Assembly (NCBI RefSeq): GCF_023278565.1
Contig: NC_064680.1
Location: 372,001-436,000, forward strand
Direction: 5' to 3'
DNA from: Colletotrichum lupini
Lineage: Eukaryota > Ascomycota > Sordariomycetes > Glomerellales > Glomerellaceae
DNA: 64,000 bases
Shown here: positions 1 to 10,259 of the stretch, in pieces
How positions within the stretch are numbered: the first letter of the stretch is position 1
Layout of the letters: the number at the start of each line of letters is the position of its first letter
Translations under genes and position numbers: made by a program
The notes under the pieces: model-generated
What the model saw: the letters and a program-made list of their open reading frames with translations, nothing else
Told to the model about the DNA's origin: nothing
Database searches by the model: none

Positions 1-2041
1 TCGCATTTGGCATTTTTGTAGCTGAGTTACGCAAGGAAAATTGTAGTAACAGAAGCAGAAGTAGTCTTTTAGTCTGAACTCAGAGTGTTGCTGAAAATTG
101 AACCACTTCAATTTCAAAACATCACTGACTTCACATAAATATCACGGTCTCTATAGAAATCACTGTTCGTAGCTATTTGATTCGCGAAGCTGATAGCTCG
201 TGGCTTGTGTCATAAACTGCAATATCTTTAATGGTTTTTTTAGCGCTCATCATGCTTATTTTGGCATCCATTTAGTTATTTAGGCTTCATTAGAGTCACA
301 GCAATGAGCATGTTGGAAGTTACTGAGACCCAAGCGATTAGTTCAACGCATATAAAGTTCACGTTTCTAGCTGGGCTGTCCATTGCAGTGCTCAAGGTTC
401 CAAAGCCAGGTTTAGAATTGACAGTGCAGTCATCACTGTGGGTGTGTGTGTTGTCTTGGAACCAGATGTTTGTTCTTTAGTCAGTTTGATTCAAAAAGCA
501 TTCCTTGAATAAGGTACCTTATTCAGCTACTCGGTCCTACTCCCTGGAAAATACCTCTCCAGGTTTTGTTCTCCTACCATTCATGGCTTCGGCCCACTTG
601 GTAACCTACCAAAATAGGTATATTTAGAATGTCCAAACAGGTAACATCCTTGTGTCATGAACCGACGTCCGAACCTTTGTGCTAACATCCGTCTGGTTCT
701 GCATGGGAACAAGGGAGAAGTACTAGAAGGATGGTTCGATTGGATAAATCCAATGCCGAATTGTGCGTGTTATACAAACTTTTGTAGGTAAGCTTATCAT
801 CTACGGTAACTAGTGAGTATGGTATTTATCTTGCCCAGTCCACCTGCCCTGCGTATTACCTATGTTGGCAGTTGTAGGATATGGTCCAGCTCTGCCACGT
901 GGGCGACGGGATAAATAGCCTTGACGAAATGGATGAGCATGATGACGTCGTTCAATCAGATGATAAATGGACTGATGGTTCCATGAGACCTACCTAGCAT
1001 CACTATTGAACTCACCGCACTGCAAATCCGGTGCAATATACGATGATATTATCACGTGGGGTGCTGCTACGCATCAAACATTCAGACTGCTTCTTTCTTA
1101 AATCTCTCACTCTCAACGATAGGTTGTCTCCCGTCTCTGAACTTTTCACGGAAACACCTCAAGTACGCATAGTACGTTCATTTTTCCTGTCTCAACAAAG
1201 ATAGACGTAAAACATTCGCCACCAGAATTCCTATTACCCATTCCACGACAGCAAGGTAGCAATAAAAAATTGACTACTTGACCGGACTAGAAGCGCTGCG
1301 TGGCAACACTCAAGACTCGGCCGCATAGACGAGGCCTTCTAGTGTTGAACTCGAACAACATCACATGACACGAACCACTGACGGATCTCACTAACGCAAC
1401 TCTGTTTTGATCCATCCATCCAATTGTTGCCGCCCACCAACCGCTTGCGTTGGCATTCGCATGTGAAGTCAGGAGGATAGATCGATGTCTGTCATCATTA
1501 GTGTAATTGAAACCACATAGTTTTCAGTTGCTCTGATACAAAATCCTGTATGAGCATCGGTCTATGCCTTCTGAAGTCGAACGAATGCGAGTAAGAGACG
1601 CTTGCCGAGGCACAAACATGAGGCGACGGCGAATAATCCAAAGCATAAAGACAATTGTGATAGTTGCCGTCAAATGGATAGGTCGATAGACGCACAGAAG
1701 CGCTGTCGAAGCGTCAAATGTGCCGAGGCACGTGTTTTGATTGACGCTGTCGTTCGCATTCGCATGGTAGTGGAGGGACGAAGCAGCCAAAGAGAGGCTG
1801 GATCGAGGGGTTGAGGAGGCGTCAAGACGCTTTAAGACATGCGAGCCCCTGCATGGCATCCTCCACCAAGCACGAGATCGACGCGTGCATGACCCGCTAG
1901 GAAAAAAAAGCCTCGGCATGCACGTTGCCTCAACAAAAAATCCTCTGATCGCACGAGTTTCCATACATAAGATCTTTGCTACCATCACGACCTCAAGTGT
2001 TGAGAGGTCTATCACCAACTCGACAGCAGACCATCGAAACT
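1..2041. other. Gene-free left flank
   Basis: No convincing coding region was seen on either strand; the open frames here are short, overlap each other and resemble no family I know. The last few hundred bases are the probable promoter of the monooxygenase gene that starts at 2042. A palindrome AAGGTACCTT lies at 511-520 and belongs to a motif that recurs in intergenic DNA of this window. Confidence 0.6.
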
Positions 2042-3514
2042 ATGGCGGAAGAACTCGACATCCTCATTCTTGGCGCAGGCATCTCCGGCGTCAATGCCGC
2101 GTACCGTGTGCGGACAGAGCTGCCAGACAGCACCTTCGCGGTGCTCGAGGCCCGTGACGTAGTCGGTGGGACGTGGTCTTACTGGAAATATCCCGGATTT
2201 CGCTCCGACTCGAACATGACGAACTTTGGCTTCGGATGGCATCCATGGCCTCACGACAAGAAGATCATCGAGGGCGCGCCCATTGCGGCTTACATTGAAG
2301 ATGCTGTCAAGACACACCACATCGACAAGCACATCCGATTCCAGCACAAGGTGTTGTCATCAGATTGGGACAGCGATGAGGCCCGATGGACTCTGGAGTG
2401 CAATACCCCCCAGGGAACCAAGAAGATCAAAGCAAAGTTTCTCTTTGTTTGCTCCGGATACTATTCCTACGAGAAGGCCCTGGAGACACACATTCCCGGA
2501 ATCGAGAGCTTTGAGGGCAAGACGATCCACCCTCAGTGGTGGCCCGAAGACCTTGACTACGCTGGAAAGCGCGTCATCATCATCGGCTCCGGCGCCACCA
2601 CCATGACCTTATTTCCCAATATCGCCAAAACAGCTGGCTTCACCACCATCCTCCAGCGCAGTCCGTCGTATGTTTTCGCACTAGGGGCAGAATCACCAGT
2701 CGACAAAGCCGCGAAAAGGTTCCTACCTCTGTTCTTGGCGAACTGGTTCATCCTGCTCAAGGATCTCCTCCTGGAGACTGTCTTTATCCAGATTGTTTTG
2801 GGCTTCCCCAACCTGGCCAAGCAGTTCCTCCGATTCGATGCAAAGCGTCGGCTTCCCAAAGACTACCCTGTCGATATCCACTTCAAACCCAAATACAACC
2901 CCTTCGAGCAGCGCCTCAACATGTGCCCAGATGGAGATGTTTTCAAGACGCTGCACCAGTCCAACACGGAGATTGTCACGGACCACATCGAGACGGTCAC
3001 CAAGGATGGCATTCTCACCAAATCCGGTCGCCATCTGCCCGCCGACATTATTGTTACGGCAACTGGACTGCACGTGCAGCTTTTCGGAGGTACGGATGTC
3101 ACTGTCGATGGCGTCCCGGTCAAGGTTGGAGAGAAGTACAGCTGGCGCGGATGCATGCTCGACGGCGTGCCCAACGCGGCTGCAATCATCGGCTACGTCA
3201 CTCAAACCTGGACTCCTGGCGCCGATACCGTGACCCGGCTCTGCATCCGCGTCATCAAGCAGATGCAGAAGACCGGTGCCGTTGCTGCCACCCCCGTCTT
3301 GTCGGACGAGGAGAAGAAGAATTCGCCTAGGTTGCCTTGTGTAGATGCCACATCCAACTACTTCACCCGCGCGCACGGTCGAATGCCTGTGGTGACTAAC
3401 CAGGGACCTTGGTATGGAAGAAAGAACCTTATCGTGGATAAGCTGGCGCTTTGGTTCGGGAGTGTGACGGTAGGCATGGACTATCGCTTGGCAACGAAGT
3501 CGAAGGATATTTAA
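2042..3514 (+). CDS. EthA-like flavin-containing (Baeyer-Villiger type) monooxygenase
   Basis: Intronless gene, 490 residues. It should use FAD and NADPH to insert oxygen next to a ketone (Baeyer-Villiger oxidation) or to oxidise a heteroatom. Seen: an FAD-binding GAGISG at residues 11-16, a second Rossmann motif GSGATT in the middle, and just before it FEGKTIHPQWWP, which fits the Baeyer-Villiger fingerprint FxGxxxHxxxW. The stretch WPEDLDYAGKR and the total length closely match bacterial EthA-type enzymes. The frame is open upstream to 1976, but the ATG at 2042 is preferred because it puts the FAD motif at the normal distance from the N-terminus. No signal peptide. An alpha/beta hydrolase and an alcohol dehydrogenase lie within 8 kb, which would suit a ketone-degrading or tailoring route; the substrate is unknown. 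Confidence 0.88.
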   Translation: MAEELDILILGAGISGVNAAYRVRTELPDSTFAVLEARDVVGGTWSYWKYPGFRSDSNMTNFGFGWHPWPHDKKIIEGAPIAAYIEDAVKTHHIDKHIRFQHKVLSSDWDSDEARWTLECNTPQGTKKIKAKFLFVCSGYYSYEKALETHIPGIESFEGKTIHPQWWPEDLDYAGKRVIIIGSGATTMTLFPNIAKTAGFTTILQRSPSYVFALGAESPVDKAAKRFLPLFLANWFILLKDLLLETVFIQIVLGFPNLAKQFLRFDAKRRLPKDYPVDIHFKPKYNPFEQRLNMCPDGDVFKTLHQSNTEIVTDHIETVTKDGILTKSGRHLPADIIVTATGLHVQLFGGTDVTVDGVPVKVGEKYSWRGCMLDGVPNAAAIIGYVTQTWTPGADTVTRLCIRVIKQMQKTGAVAATPVLSDEEKKNSPRLPCVDATSNYFTRAHGRMPVVTNQGPWYGRKNLIVDKLALWFGSVTVGMDYRLATKSKDI

Positions 3515-5160
3515 TGATTACGAGAATAATGAGCCATGTATGTTAGCCTACCTGGTCGTCGGCATAGAGTTGAGAATGCACAGTTTAAGATTGCTTGGCA
3601 AGCCGAGAGCCTCCCGTATTTTAACCGTCTCACCTAAGGTCTCGCGCTGATCATGTACTCGCCGTGACTCCGATCAGCTGATTTGCCGGCCGTTGCGAGG
3701 GCATAAGCTGCCCTATGTTGTGCTCAAAGGTGAGGCGAGACCTGGATACCGTGCTCACCAGGGCTGTACTTCAGACTTGCCTCACCATAGAAATCGCTTG
3801 CCACAAGTAGTTCGGCTTTTAGGGTGGCACTGGCAAGACTGGGGTCTTTAGGGCCTCCCGACTTGGGTAAGCTGTTGGCTCAGAGGAACGAACAAGGGAT
3901 TGTTTTCTTAGTCTCAACGTTGATCCTAGGAACATCGACCAGGCCCACCAATCGATCGGTAATTCGTGACCGCCGATCAGCAGCGAGTTCCTTGGATAAC
4001 CTAACCACTCATACGGAGCACAAGCAGAATGTCCCTAAGAGATATGCATAACATATGTATGTTACAAAGTGGAGTGAAGAAGACGCGGCAAGTTTGCGTC
4101 TGGAGGAACCTCGTGTGCACGGTCGCGCTGCCGCTGGGACACTTTTGGGACAGCTCAAGACGCAAAACGAAACGCTGCAACGCAATAGCGGGATGGCGGC
4201 AAAAAAACTCCCCGGCATGGGGCCGTCTCGGGAGGTCTTCAGGATCGACATAACCCTAGTTGCAACTCGCATCTTTGTTTACCTCGAGGACCAGTTTCGC
4301 TATTTCAACTGGAAGATCGTGACCATGAGCTGTCTCTCGCTTATGAGGCAAACGTGGCTGTGGTGACCGGCTTTTCAGGTCTTCTGGGTGAGGGACACTA
4401 AAATGATTCATGTGAGAACCAGACCTATCTCATCCGTTCGCCGTCCGAGCACTCGTGCAGCATGTAATGCAAGAAATGAGGCTCTGAGCACGGAATCTCA
4501 GGCTCCCGACAAGTATCGCTTCACCCGATGTTTCTTCATCCAACCCGCAGCCTTTCCGTGCGGGGAGACCCCTCATCGCGCATATCCTACGGGACATGCT
4601 GGCCAGGTTTGATCAGCGTAAACAACCTGGGTCACGAATCCCACCCACCGAGCCGACGAACCTCTGCCCCTGTTCGAGGCCTCCCCACGGCAAGAAAGGG
4701 ATGCGATTCGCCTGATACTCGAAACGCCTTTGCAATGTACATCAGAACAACACCACAGAACACGAGCACAGTAAGCAAGCACATACCCAAAATCGTTCGC
4801 CAAGGCGAGACGAAAGCGCCGTTTCGAAATGGAAATAGAGTCCGCGTTGCCAAGAAACGTCAGCGGGATGCCATTCGATATCCACAACACCGGCTCTGCG
4901 GCAGCAGTGCGTCTCGGGAGTTCCTAAGCTTCCTCTGGACGAGTTTGTGGCGATCCGAGGCATCCGCCCCGTTGGATTCTGAGAAATGTTGAAATACCTG
5001 TATTCGTCCACGCATCTTTCCATCTTTCGACGAACTCTTTATCCTCAGCGTCCTATTTTTGTGCCGGTCCACTCTATAATCTCCGTTCTTCATTTACGAG
5101 CTGCGCTCTTTCAAATCAACGTACAAAGTTTAATCATTCATTCGAGTCAATACCGCCAAC
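3515..5160. other. Intergenic region before the repeat-peptide gene
   Basis: Only short, unrecognised open frames, none with a signal peptide or family motif. It should hold the terminator of the monooxygenase and the promoter of the gene at 5161. Confidence 0.5.
5073..5080 (+). promoter_or_regulatory. TATA-like box of the repeat-peptide gene
   Basis: TCTATAAT lies about 85 bases before the ATG at 5161 and is followed by a pyrimidine-rich stretch, the usual layout of a strongly expressed fungal promoter. Inferred from position only. Confidence 0.35.
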
Positions 5161-5904
5161 ATGCGCTTCACCGTCGCCCTCACTACTTTGGTCGCTGCCG
5201 CCATGGCCGCACCTCTCGATACCCTTGCTGCCCGTGCAGACGAGCTCAACGCCGCCATCCAGGCCCTCGCTGCTGAGAACCCCGAGGATGCCGAGGCTGC
5301 CAAGGGCCTCTTGGGCCGTGACATCGATCCCAATGTCCAGCTCACAAATGATGACGAACAGGAGGAAGTCTTCAAGCGCGAGGACGATCTCAACGCCGCC
5401 ATCCAGGCCCTCGCTGCTGAGAACCCCGAGGATGCCGAGGCCGCCAAGGGTCTTCTGGGCCGTGAAATCAACCCCAATGTTCAACTCACGAACGACGACG
5501 AGCAGGAGGAAGTCTTCAAGCGCGAGGACGATCTCAACGCTGCTATTCAGGCTCTCGCTGCCGAGAACCCTGAGGATGCCGAGGCCGCCAAGGGTCTCCT
5601 GGGCCGCGATATCAACCCTAACGTCCAGCTCACGAACGACGACGAGCAGGAGGAAGTCTTCAAGAGGGATATCAACCCTGATGTTCAGTTGACAAACGAC
5701 GACGAGCAGGAGGAAGTCTTCAAGAGGGATATCAACCCTGATGTTCAGTTGACAAACGACGACGAGCAGGAGGAGGGTTTCAAGAGGGACATCAACCCCA
5801 ACGTTCAGCTCACCAACGATGACGAGCAAGAGGAGGTTTTCAAGCGCGATATTGACCCCAACGTTCAACTTACCAACGATGATGAGCAGGAGGAGGTCTT
5901 CTAA
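5161..5904 (+). CDS. Secreted Kex2-processed repeat-peptide precursor
   Basis: Intronless, 247 residues. Residues 1-17 form a signal peptide (MRFTVALTTLVAAAMAA). The rest consists of two repeat types. Unit A is a 28-residue Ala/Glu-rich, probably helical segment ending GLLGR, present three times (residues 26-53, 74-101, 122-149). Unit B, consensus DINPNVQLTNDDEQEEVFKR, is present seven times (from residues 54, 102, 150, 170, 190, 210 and 230). Six B copies end in KR, the Kex2 site; the last ends at ...EEVF and the stop codon, exactly where a trimmed peptide would end. Secretory processing should give 18-mers with net charge about -6 and larger A+B peptides. There is no Cys, Trp or Tyr. It belongs by architecture to the fungal Kex2-processed repeat proteins, which include pheromone and ribosomal cyclic-peptide precursors; I recognise neither class. 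Function unknown. Confidence 0.85.
   Translation: MRFTVALTTLVAAAMAAPLDTLAARADELNAAIQALAAENPEDAEAAKGLLGRDIDPNVQLTNDDEQEEVFKREDDLNAAIQALAAENPEDAEAAKGLLGREINPNVQLTNDDEQEEVFKREDDLNAAIQALAAENPEDAEAAKGLLGRDINPNVQLTNDDEQEEVFKRDINPDVQLTNDDEQEEVFKRDINPDVQLTNDDEQEEGFKRDINPNVQLTNDDEQEEVFKRDIDPNVQLTNDDEQEEVF
5320..5901 (+). repeat. Tandem 60-bp and 144-bp coding repeats
   Basis: The 60-bp unit encodes the 20-residue B peptide; 144-bp A+B units make up the first part and B units alone follow. Copies 5668-5727 and 5728-5787 are almost identical in DNA, differing only near the end where a Val codon has become Gly. This indicates recent duplication by unequal exchange or slippage, so copy number may vary between strains. 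Confidence 0.9.
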
Positions 5905-6629
5905 ACACAAGTAGCCACCAGGTTAGCTTGAATCTGAATGCTCTTTCGGCTTGATTCAGTACATCGGAAACAGAAAGCGAGAACATCTCATATATTTGAT
6001 TGCTGAATAGAAGTCCAATTGATCCTGTGGAACTGTGTATTTGGACTGATGACAGAGAGCTTGACCAGTAACGTAAAATGTGATTTACTACAAGATAGTG
6101 CTAACCATGGCTACGGGAGATCTCCACATCTTGTGTTCGAACCACATCCACTAAAGTTAACATTTAGCTACGGTATCTTGAGGTATGGGTAGATATCACT
6201 TCGTTATAGATTCGCGCGATACTGATAACTTCGTTGTTGAACGGGGTAGATACACGTGATGAAGAAAGACGAAAGTCTGTCAAAGAATATCTATTTCACC
6301 CAAGTCACATGAATAACAGCCAATCTTTTACTGACTTGGTTCATTTATTGATGTAATGCCGCAAAACTTGATGTTTATTCTATTTATGGCAAATGTTCTG
6401 GCGACTTGATGATATGGTCGAGTTGGTGCCGAGAGTCTCATCTGAATCCTTGGCCTTGTCTGATGACTGTCTGGGTAAGGACAGTATGTCTATACCGCAC
6501 TCATAATGATATGGGTCTGTTGATGTATCCAGGTTTCGACGCGGATCCCTTTGAAATGAGAAGGTTGCCAGATTGCCGGTCCAAATTTCCTCATGGTAGG
6601 TAGTCGCTACATTTGATGTATCTTGGAAA
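5905..6629. other. Intergenic, nothing recognised
   Basis: AT-leaning sequence between two convergent secreted-protein genes. Apart from presumed 3' ends I see no gene, tRNA or repeat. Confidence 0.5.
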
Positions 6630-6997
6630 CTAATATCCGCCGTGCTTTTTGGATCGGCAATCGCATCCACGTACGCATTCCCAGTAGACATCATCCCCGG
6701 CAATCGAGGTAATGCCGCAGAGTGCAGGGCAAAAGGGTCTCAAACTCGCCTTCGATCAGGTCAGACGTTGGCAACATATAATGCAGTGATGTGTTTACTT
6801 ACGTGGATACACCTTGTTGATGTTGATACGGTCGTCATAGTCCCGTCAAACTCCTTTGCCGAAATGGAGTCTGCCATGGCAGTCGGGGGCGCATGGCTGG
6901 TTGCTGCTTGGCCAGTTTCTTTAACCTCAGTTGGAAGTGCCATGCCAGGAGTGATCAAGGCGGCAACAATGAGCTGAAAGAAGGGTGACAGATGCAT
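6630..6997 (-). CDS. Small secreted cysteine-rich protein (effector-like)
   Basis: Two exons read on the minus strand: 6997-6803 and 6749-6630, with a 53-nt intron that has a GTAAGT donor, a CTGAC branch site and an AG acceptor. The product has 104 residues. It begins MHLSPFFQLIVAALITPGMA, a clear signal peptide, continues with a Thr/Ser/Ala-rich stretch without Cys, and ends in a compact domain with six cysteines (63, 72, 76, 90, 94, 96), closing with ECVRGCDCRSKKHGGY. Six cysteines could form three disulfides. I recognise no family. The size, secretion signal and Cys pattern are those of fungal effectors or antimicrobial peptides. The unspliced frame that runs on through the intron has fewer Cys and is less likely. 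The start was chosen because the signal peptide begins there. Confidence 0.6.
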
Positions 6998-7493
6998 CTT
7001 GACGAGTTTCAAATAGATTGAGCTCTGTTCGCTGTTCAAGTCTGAATTACGGGAGATGTATGAGGTAGTGAATTGTTGTGTTTTGCGTTAGATGTCGGTT
7101 AGGAAACGAAATCGTAGGTGCGAAATGAAGTTTGATCTGCACATTGCAGAATTTTCCGTCACTTCAGTATTTTGGGTTTGAATGGGACAGGACTGCTGCG
7201 TAGCAGAATTGTGTTAGGTTCGGAGCTGGATGGGACAGGGCTTCGTGGGCCTAAACTCCCTTGATGGAAGGCACTCGGTCAAGGTGTAACTTTACGTTCT
7301 AATCGGCACCTTGACCATACGCTGAACATACCTGGATGGCCTTTGAATGGCTTGGAACAAATCAGACCTCGATCAAGCTTCCAGTTAGACGTATTGTAAG
7401 TACAATTACGATATGTTATGTTATCGTGCGAAGTGCATGTCAACATTTTACATTGGAGGTGTGATGAACTATCGGAAAACTCCTTAAGAAAGC
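6998..7493. other. Intergenic, nothing recognised
   Basis: Promoter of the cysteine-rich protein on the minus strand and 3' end of the hydrolase gene; no other feature seen. Confidence 0.5.
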
Positions 7494-8369
7494 TCATTCC
7501 TTGCTCCCAAGGAAAAGGTTGAGATGTTGTGTATAGAGCTCTGGGTACTGGAATAGATGACCATGACCGGCATCAGGATAGATTATGAGCTGAGCATCCG
7601 ACAAGTTCTGTTGAAGAGTGAAACTGTTGGAAGTTGGCGACATAATATCAGTGTGGCCGTTGGTGACTAGAGTGGGAGCTTTGATAGTCTTCATGCGCTC
7701 AAAGTTGTCCGTATCAACCGTAAACGAGAAGATTGCATTCAGTTGGGCCCTTGCTCCAGGTCCGATCAGGTATTCTCTGCGCTCCTCGCCGTCAACCTTT
7801 CGCTCATGGATTCGTTTCCACCATGCTTCACCGAGTGCGACGCTCGTTTCCGACGGGTGGTAGAAAAGATGGAACATGTCCTCCTTGGTAGGTGGCTCAT
7901 CGTTGGCTGTTCCGGCACTTTCTAGAACCTCGCGGGGTGGCAGGACAACTCCTTCTCCGACACCTGGTTGAGTCCCAGCCAGAATCAACTTTCGAACCAG
8001 CTGAGGATAGTCCCATGCCAGAATCTGAGCCACACCACCTCCCATGGAAAAGCCAATGACATCAGCCTTGGAAACACCAAGGGTAGCGAGAAACTTGGCT
8101 GCAATTGAAGCCATGACTTCAGTGGAAGAGGGCACCTCGCCCTCACTGTGCCCGATACCAAAGCTGTCATATACGATGACTTCTCTTGACTTCGCAATCG
8201 TATTGAAGAGAAGAGGGTCGAGAGTGTCCATTGAACCACGAAGATGGTTGATATAAAGCAAAGGGACCTGACTCTTCACCCCGATCCGGCGGTAAGCGAT
8301 TCGGGTGTTGTCGACGGCGACATATTGAGTCTCCACTGTTTGATAGGTAGACATTCCGATGGTGAACAA
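7494..8369 (-). CDS. Alpha/beta hydrolase
   Basis: Intronless, 291 residues, or 286 from the second ATG at 8354 (MSTYQTVETQYV), which looks like the more usual family start. It should hydrolyse an ester, lactone or similar bond. Seen: RGSMDTLDP after the first strands, the nucleophile elbow GFSMGG with the catalytic Ser, NGHTDIM carrying the probable catalytic Asp, and DAGHGHLFQ with the catalytic His near the C-terminus. No signal peptide, so cytosolic. It lies between the Baeyer-Villiger monooxygenase and the alcohol dehydrogenase and could open the lactone made by the former; that link is inference. Substrates of this superfamily cannot be read from sequence. Confidence 0.85.
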   Translation of the reverse strand: MFTIGMSTYQTVETQYVAVDNTRIAYRRIGVKSQVPLLYINHLRGSMDTLDPLLFNTIAKSREVIVYDSFGIGHSEGEVPSSTEVMASIAAKFLATLGVSKADVIGFSMGGGVAQILAWDYPQLVRKLILAGTQPGVGEGVVLPPREVLESAGTANDEPPTKEDMFHLFYHPSETSVALGEAWWKRIHERKVDGEERREYLIGPGARAQLNAIFSFTVDTDNFERMKTIKAPTLVTNGHTDIMSPTSNSFTLQQNLSDAQLIIYPDAGHGHLFQYPELYTQHLNLFLGSKE

Positions 8370-8489
8370 AGTTCGTTGAGGATTGTGACTGGACTGGATA
8401 TTGAATACTTGAGTGAGATGAAGTTGCTAACTTGTATTCTTTTCGATGAAAGAGATCGATTCTCGAGTCTAAGCATCTCTTAAGTGGAC

Positions 8490-8495
8490 TTTATA
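8490..8495 (-). promoter_or_regulatory. TATA box of the alpha/beta hydrolase gene
   Basis: TATAAA on the minus strand, about 120-135 bases upstream of the two candidate start codons. Assigned from sequence and position. Confidence 0.45.
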
Positions 8496-8499
8496 AACA

Positions 8500-9251
8500 T
8501 TTCTTCGCCTGCATCGCCCTTTTCGCGTTCAAGAGCAGTGCTGGATGACGTCCTGACCTTCCGGTAAAACTCCGCGATATGTCATCCTTTCCGACTGGGA
8601 AAATCACCCTCTGAAGCTCTAACGTAGGCTAAGACTTAGTATGCTTAGTAGAATGAATGAAACATTTGTATACCTTACAAAGCCTCTTCACTCAGCTGTT
8701 GCACTTGATTACTCAATGGCACAGATCCAAACCATACCCCAAACTTCGGATCCGGGGCAATGTGGAGCAACCTTAAGGTACGGACCGACGTGTGGGGTAA
8801 TTAATCAGTAATCGTTCCGGATGGAGTGCCGGAGTAATCCGGGCCCGCCGGCTCCCAGACAATTTCTAAGCGGACAGGCGTAGACGGAAGAACCAAATGA
8901 GATCAAGATGCCAGTCTCTGGATCCTCTAGGTAGATGTTGGTGAAAAACAACTTCAACTGCCGCAATGGATTTGATCCATTCCGACTGAGGAGATGTTAA
9001 GTAATCATGCACACGGTAAGACGTCGTCATGATGTGTAGTGTCTTGCTGCATAGATGCCGTTAAATATGTGATAAAACTCCTCCCAGATTACGATTTGTA
9101 CACATCAAATTCCGTTAGCCTCGTTTCTCTACTCGCTTTCCACCCTTTGCGCAAACACTAGTATAAAGCTCGATCATATCACAACGTACAACCTTTAGCA
9201 AGTATAGATTCTCCGAGAAACATCTATAAGATTGTCTGGAACGCTGGATAG
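8500..9251. other. Divergent promoter region between hydrolase and dehydrogenase
   Basis: The hydrolase (minus) and the alcohol dehydrogenase (plus) are transcribed away from each other here, so the region may hold shared control sites. I see no coding sequence and no named operator. Confidence 0.5.
9162..9167 (+). promoter_or_regulatory. TATA box of the alcohol dehydrogenase gene
   Basis: TATAAA, 85 bases before the ATG at 9252. Assigned from sequence and position. Confidence 0.5.
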
Positions 9252-10259
9252 ATGGATCAGATGATGAAGGCTTACCAGTTCTCAACCCCAGCGAAAGGCC
9301 TGGAGTACCGTGAGCTACCTATTCCGGTCCCAGCCAAGGACCAGCTCCTGGTTCAGATCAAAGCGACCGGTCTTTGCCACACCGATTGCAACATAATTTC
9401 TGGACTTGAAAATACGTTCTTTTGGAACAGGCCCATCACTCTAGGCCACGAGATTGCTGGCGTAGTAGTTGGTTGCGGACCTAAGGTTTCGAAGTTTGCC
9501 GCTGGAGACAAAGTCGTGTCTGTAGTCACCGCGAAACACCCGGTAGAGATCGGAGATGTTGTCAGAAGCCCCGGCATCGGCATAGACGGCGGATTCGCCG
9601 AATACGTTTTACTCTACGAATCGAAGACCCTGCCCATACCCGACGGAGTCAGCTTTGCACAAGCCGCCGTTGCCACAGATGCCGTTGCGACAGCCTACCA
9701 CGCCGTTGTAACTGAGGGGCAAGTTCAAAAATCATCGAAAGTTGCCATCATTGGACTAGGTGGCCTTGGGTTATCCGCTGTTCAAATTGCATCTCACCAT
9801 GGCGCCAAGGTCTATGGGGTCGACATTCATCGTCGCAAGTATCCTGCAGCACTGATGTCCGGGGCCTACTGCTGCGGAAGATCCCTGGATGACTTCCCTG
9901 GCGTCAAGTTTGATGTTGTTCTTGACTTTGCTGGAGTCGGCATTACCACCGCTGCCGCCGCCAAAGCCGTTAAGGCGGGTGGCAAAGTTGTTCTCGTCGG
10001 GCTCACCAAGAAGGAGGCCACAATCGACACGCACAACTTCGTCGCCTTGGGCGTGCACCTTGTGGGATCTGTTGGGTCATCGATGGACGAAGTTGAGACA
10101 GCGCTAGAAATGGTTGCAAAGAAGGAAATTACTCCTGCTATCGAGGAGGTTGCGTTCGGGAACTTGAAGAATGAGTTACACCGCCTGGAACGAGGTGATA
10201 CTGTCGGGCGTCTGTATGCCGACCCATCCAAATCAGTTGAGAGGGTGGTGAGAGCCTAG
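9252..10259 (+). CDS. Zinc-type alcohol dehydrogenase (MDR family)
   Basis: Intronless, 335 residues, intact. It should interconvert an alcohol and an aldehyde or ketone with NAD(P). Seen: GLCHTD with the first catalytic-zinc Cys (residue 42), GHE at 65-67 with the next ligands, and the coenzyme-binding GLGGLG in the second half. The four clustered cysteines of the structural zinc site of classical alcohol dehydrogenases are absent from the region after residue 90, so this is a one-zinc type enzyme of the medium-chain family. It is divergent from the neighbouring hydrolase. Substrate unknown; a role beside the Baeyer-Villiger monooxygenase (alcohol to ketone) is plausible. Confidence 0.88.
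   Translation: MDQMMKAYQFSTPAKGLEYRELPIPVPAKDQLLVQIKATGLCHTDCNIISGLENTFFWNRPITLGHEIAGVVVGCGPKVSKFAAGDKVVSVVTAKHPVEIGDVVRSPGIGIDGGFAEYVLLYESKTLPIPDGVSFAQAAVATDAVATAYHAVVTEGQVQKSSKVAIIGLGGLGLSAVQIASHHGAKVYGVDIHRRKYPAALMSGAYCCGRSLDDFPGVKFDVVLDFAGVGITTAAAAKAVKAGGKVVLVGLTKKEATIDTHNFVALGVHLVGSVGSSMDEVETALEMVAKKEITPAIEEVAFGNLKNELHRLERGDTVGRLYADPSKSVERVVRA

Noticed and set aside
4085..4101. 17-base match GCGGCAAGTTTGCGTCT, also near 34344, as a dispersed element
   Set aside because: The match is short enough to arise by chance in 64 kb and the flanks do not match.
5161..5904. Classical alpha-pheromone or dikaritin (ustiloxin/phomopsin-like) precursor
   Set aside because: Pheromone repeats contain Trp and usually Cys, and dikaritin cores contain Tyr or several aromatic residues next to UstY-type oxidase genes. 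Here the peptide has only one Phe, no Cys, Trp or Tyr, and no such oxidase was seen in the window.
6380..6703. Minus-strand frame of 107 codons as the second exon of the cysteine-rich gene
   Set aside because: It cannot be joined in phase from the donor at 6802 without crossing a stop; the alternative frame ending at 6630 gives a signal peptide plus six Cys.
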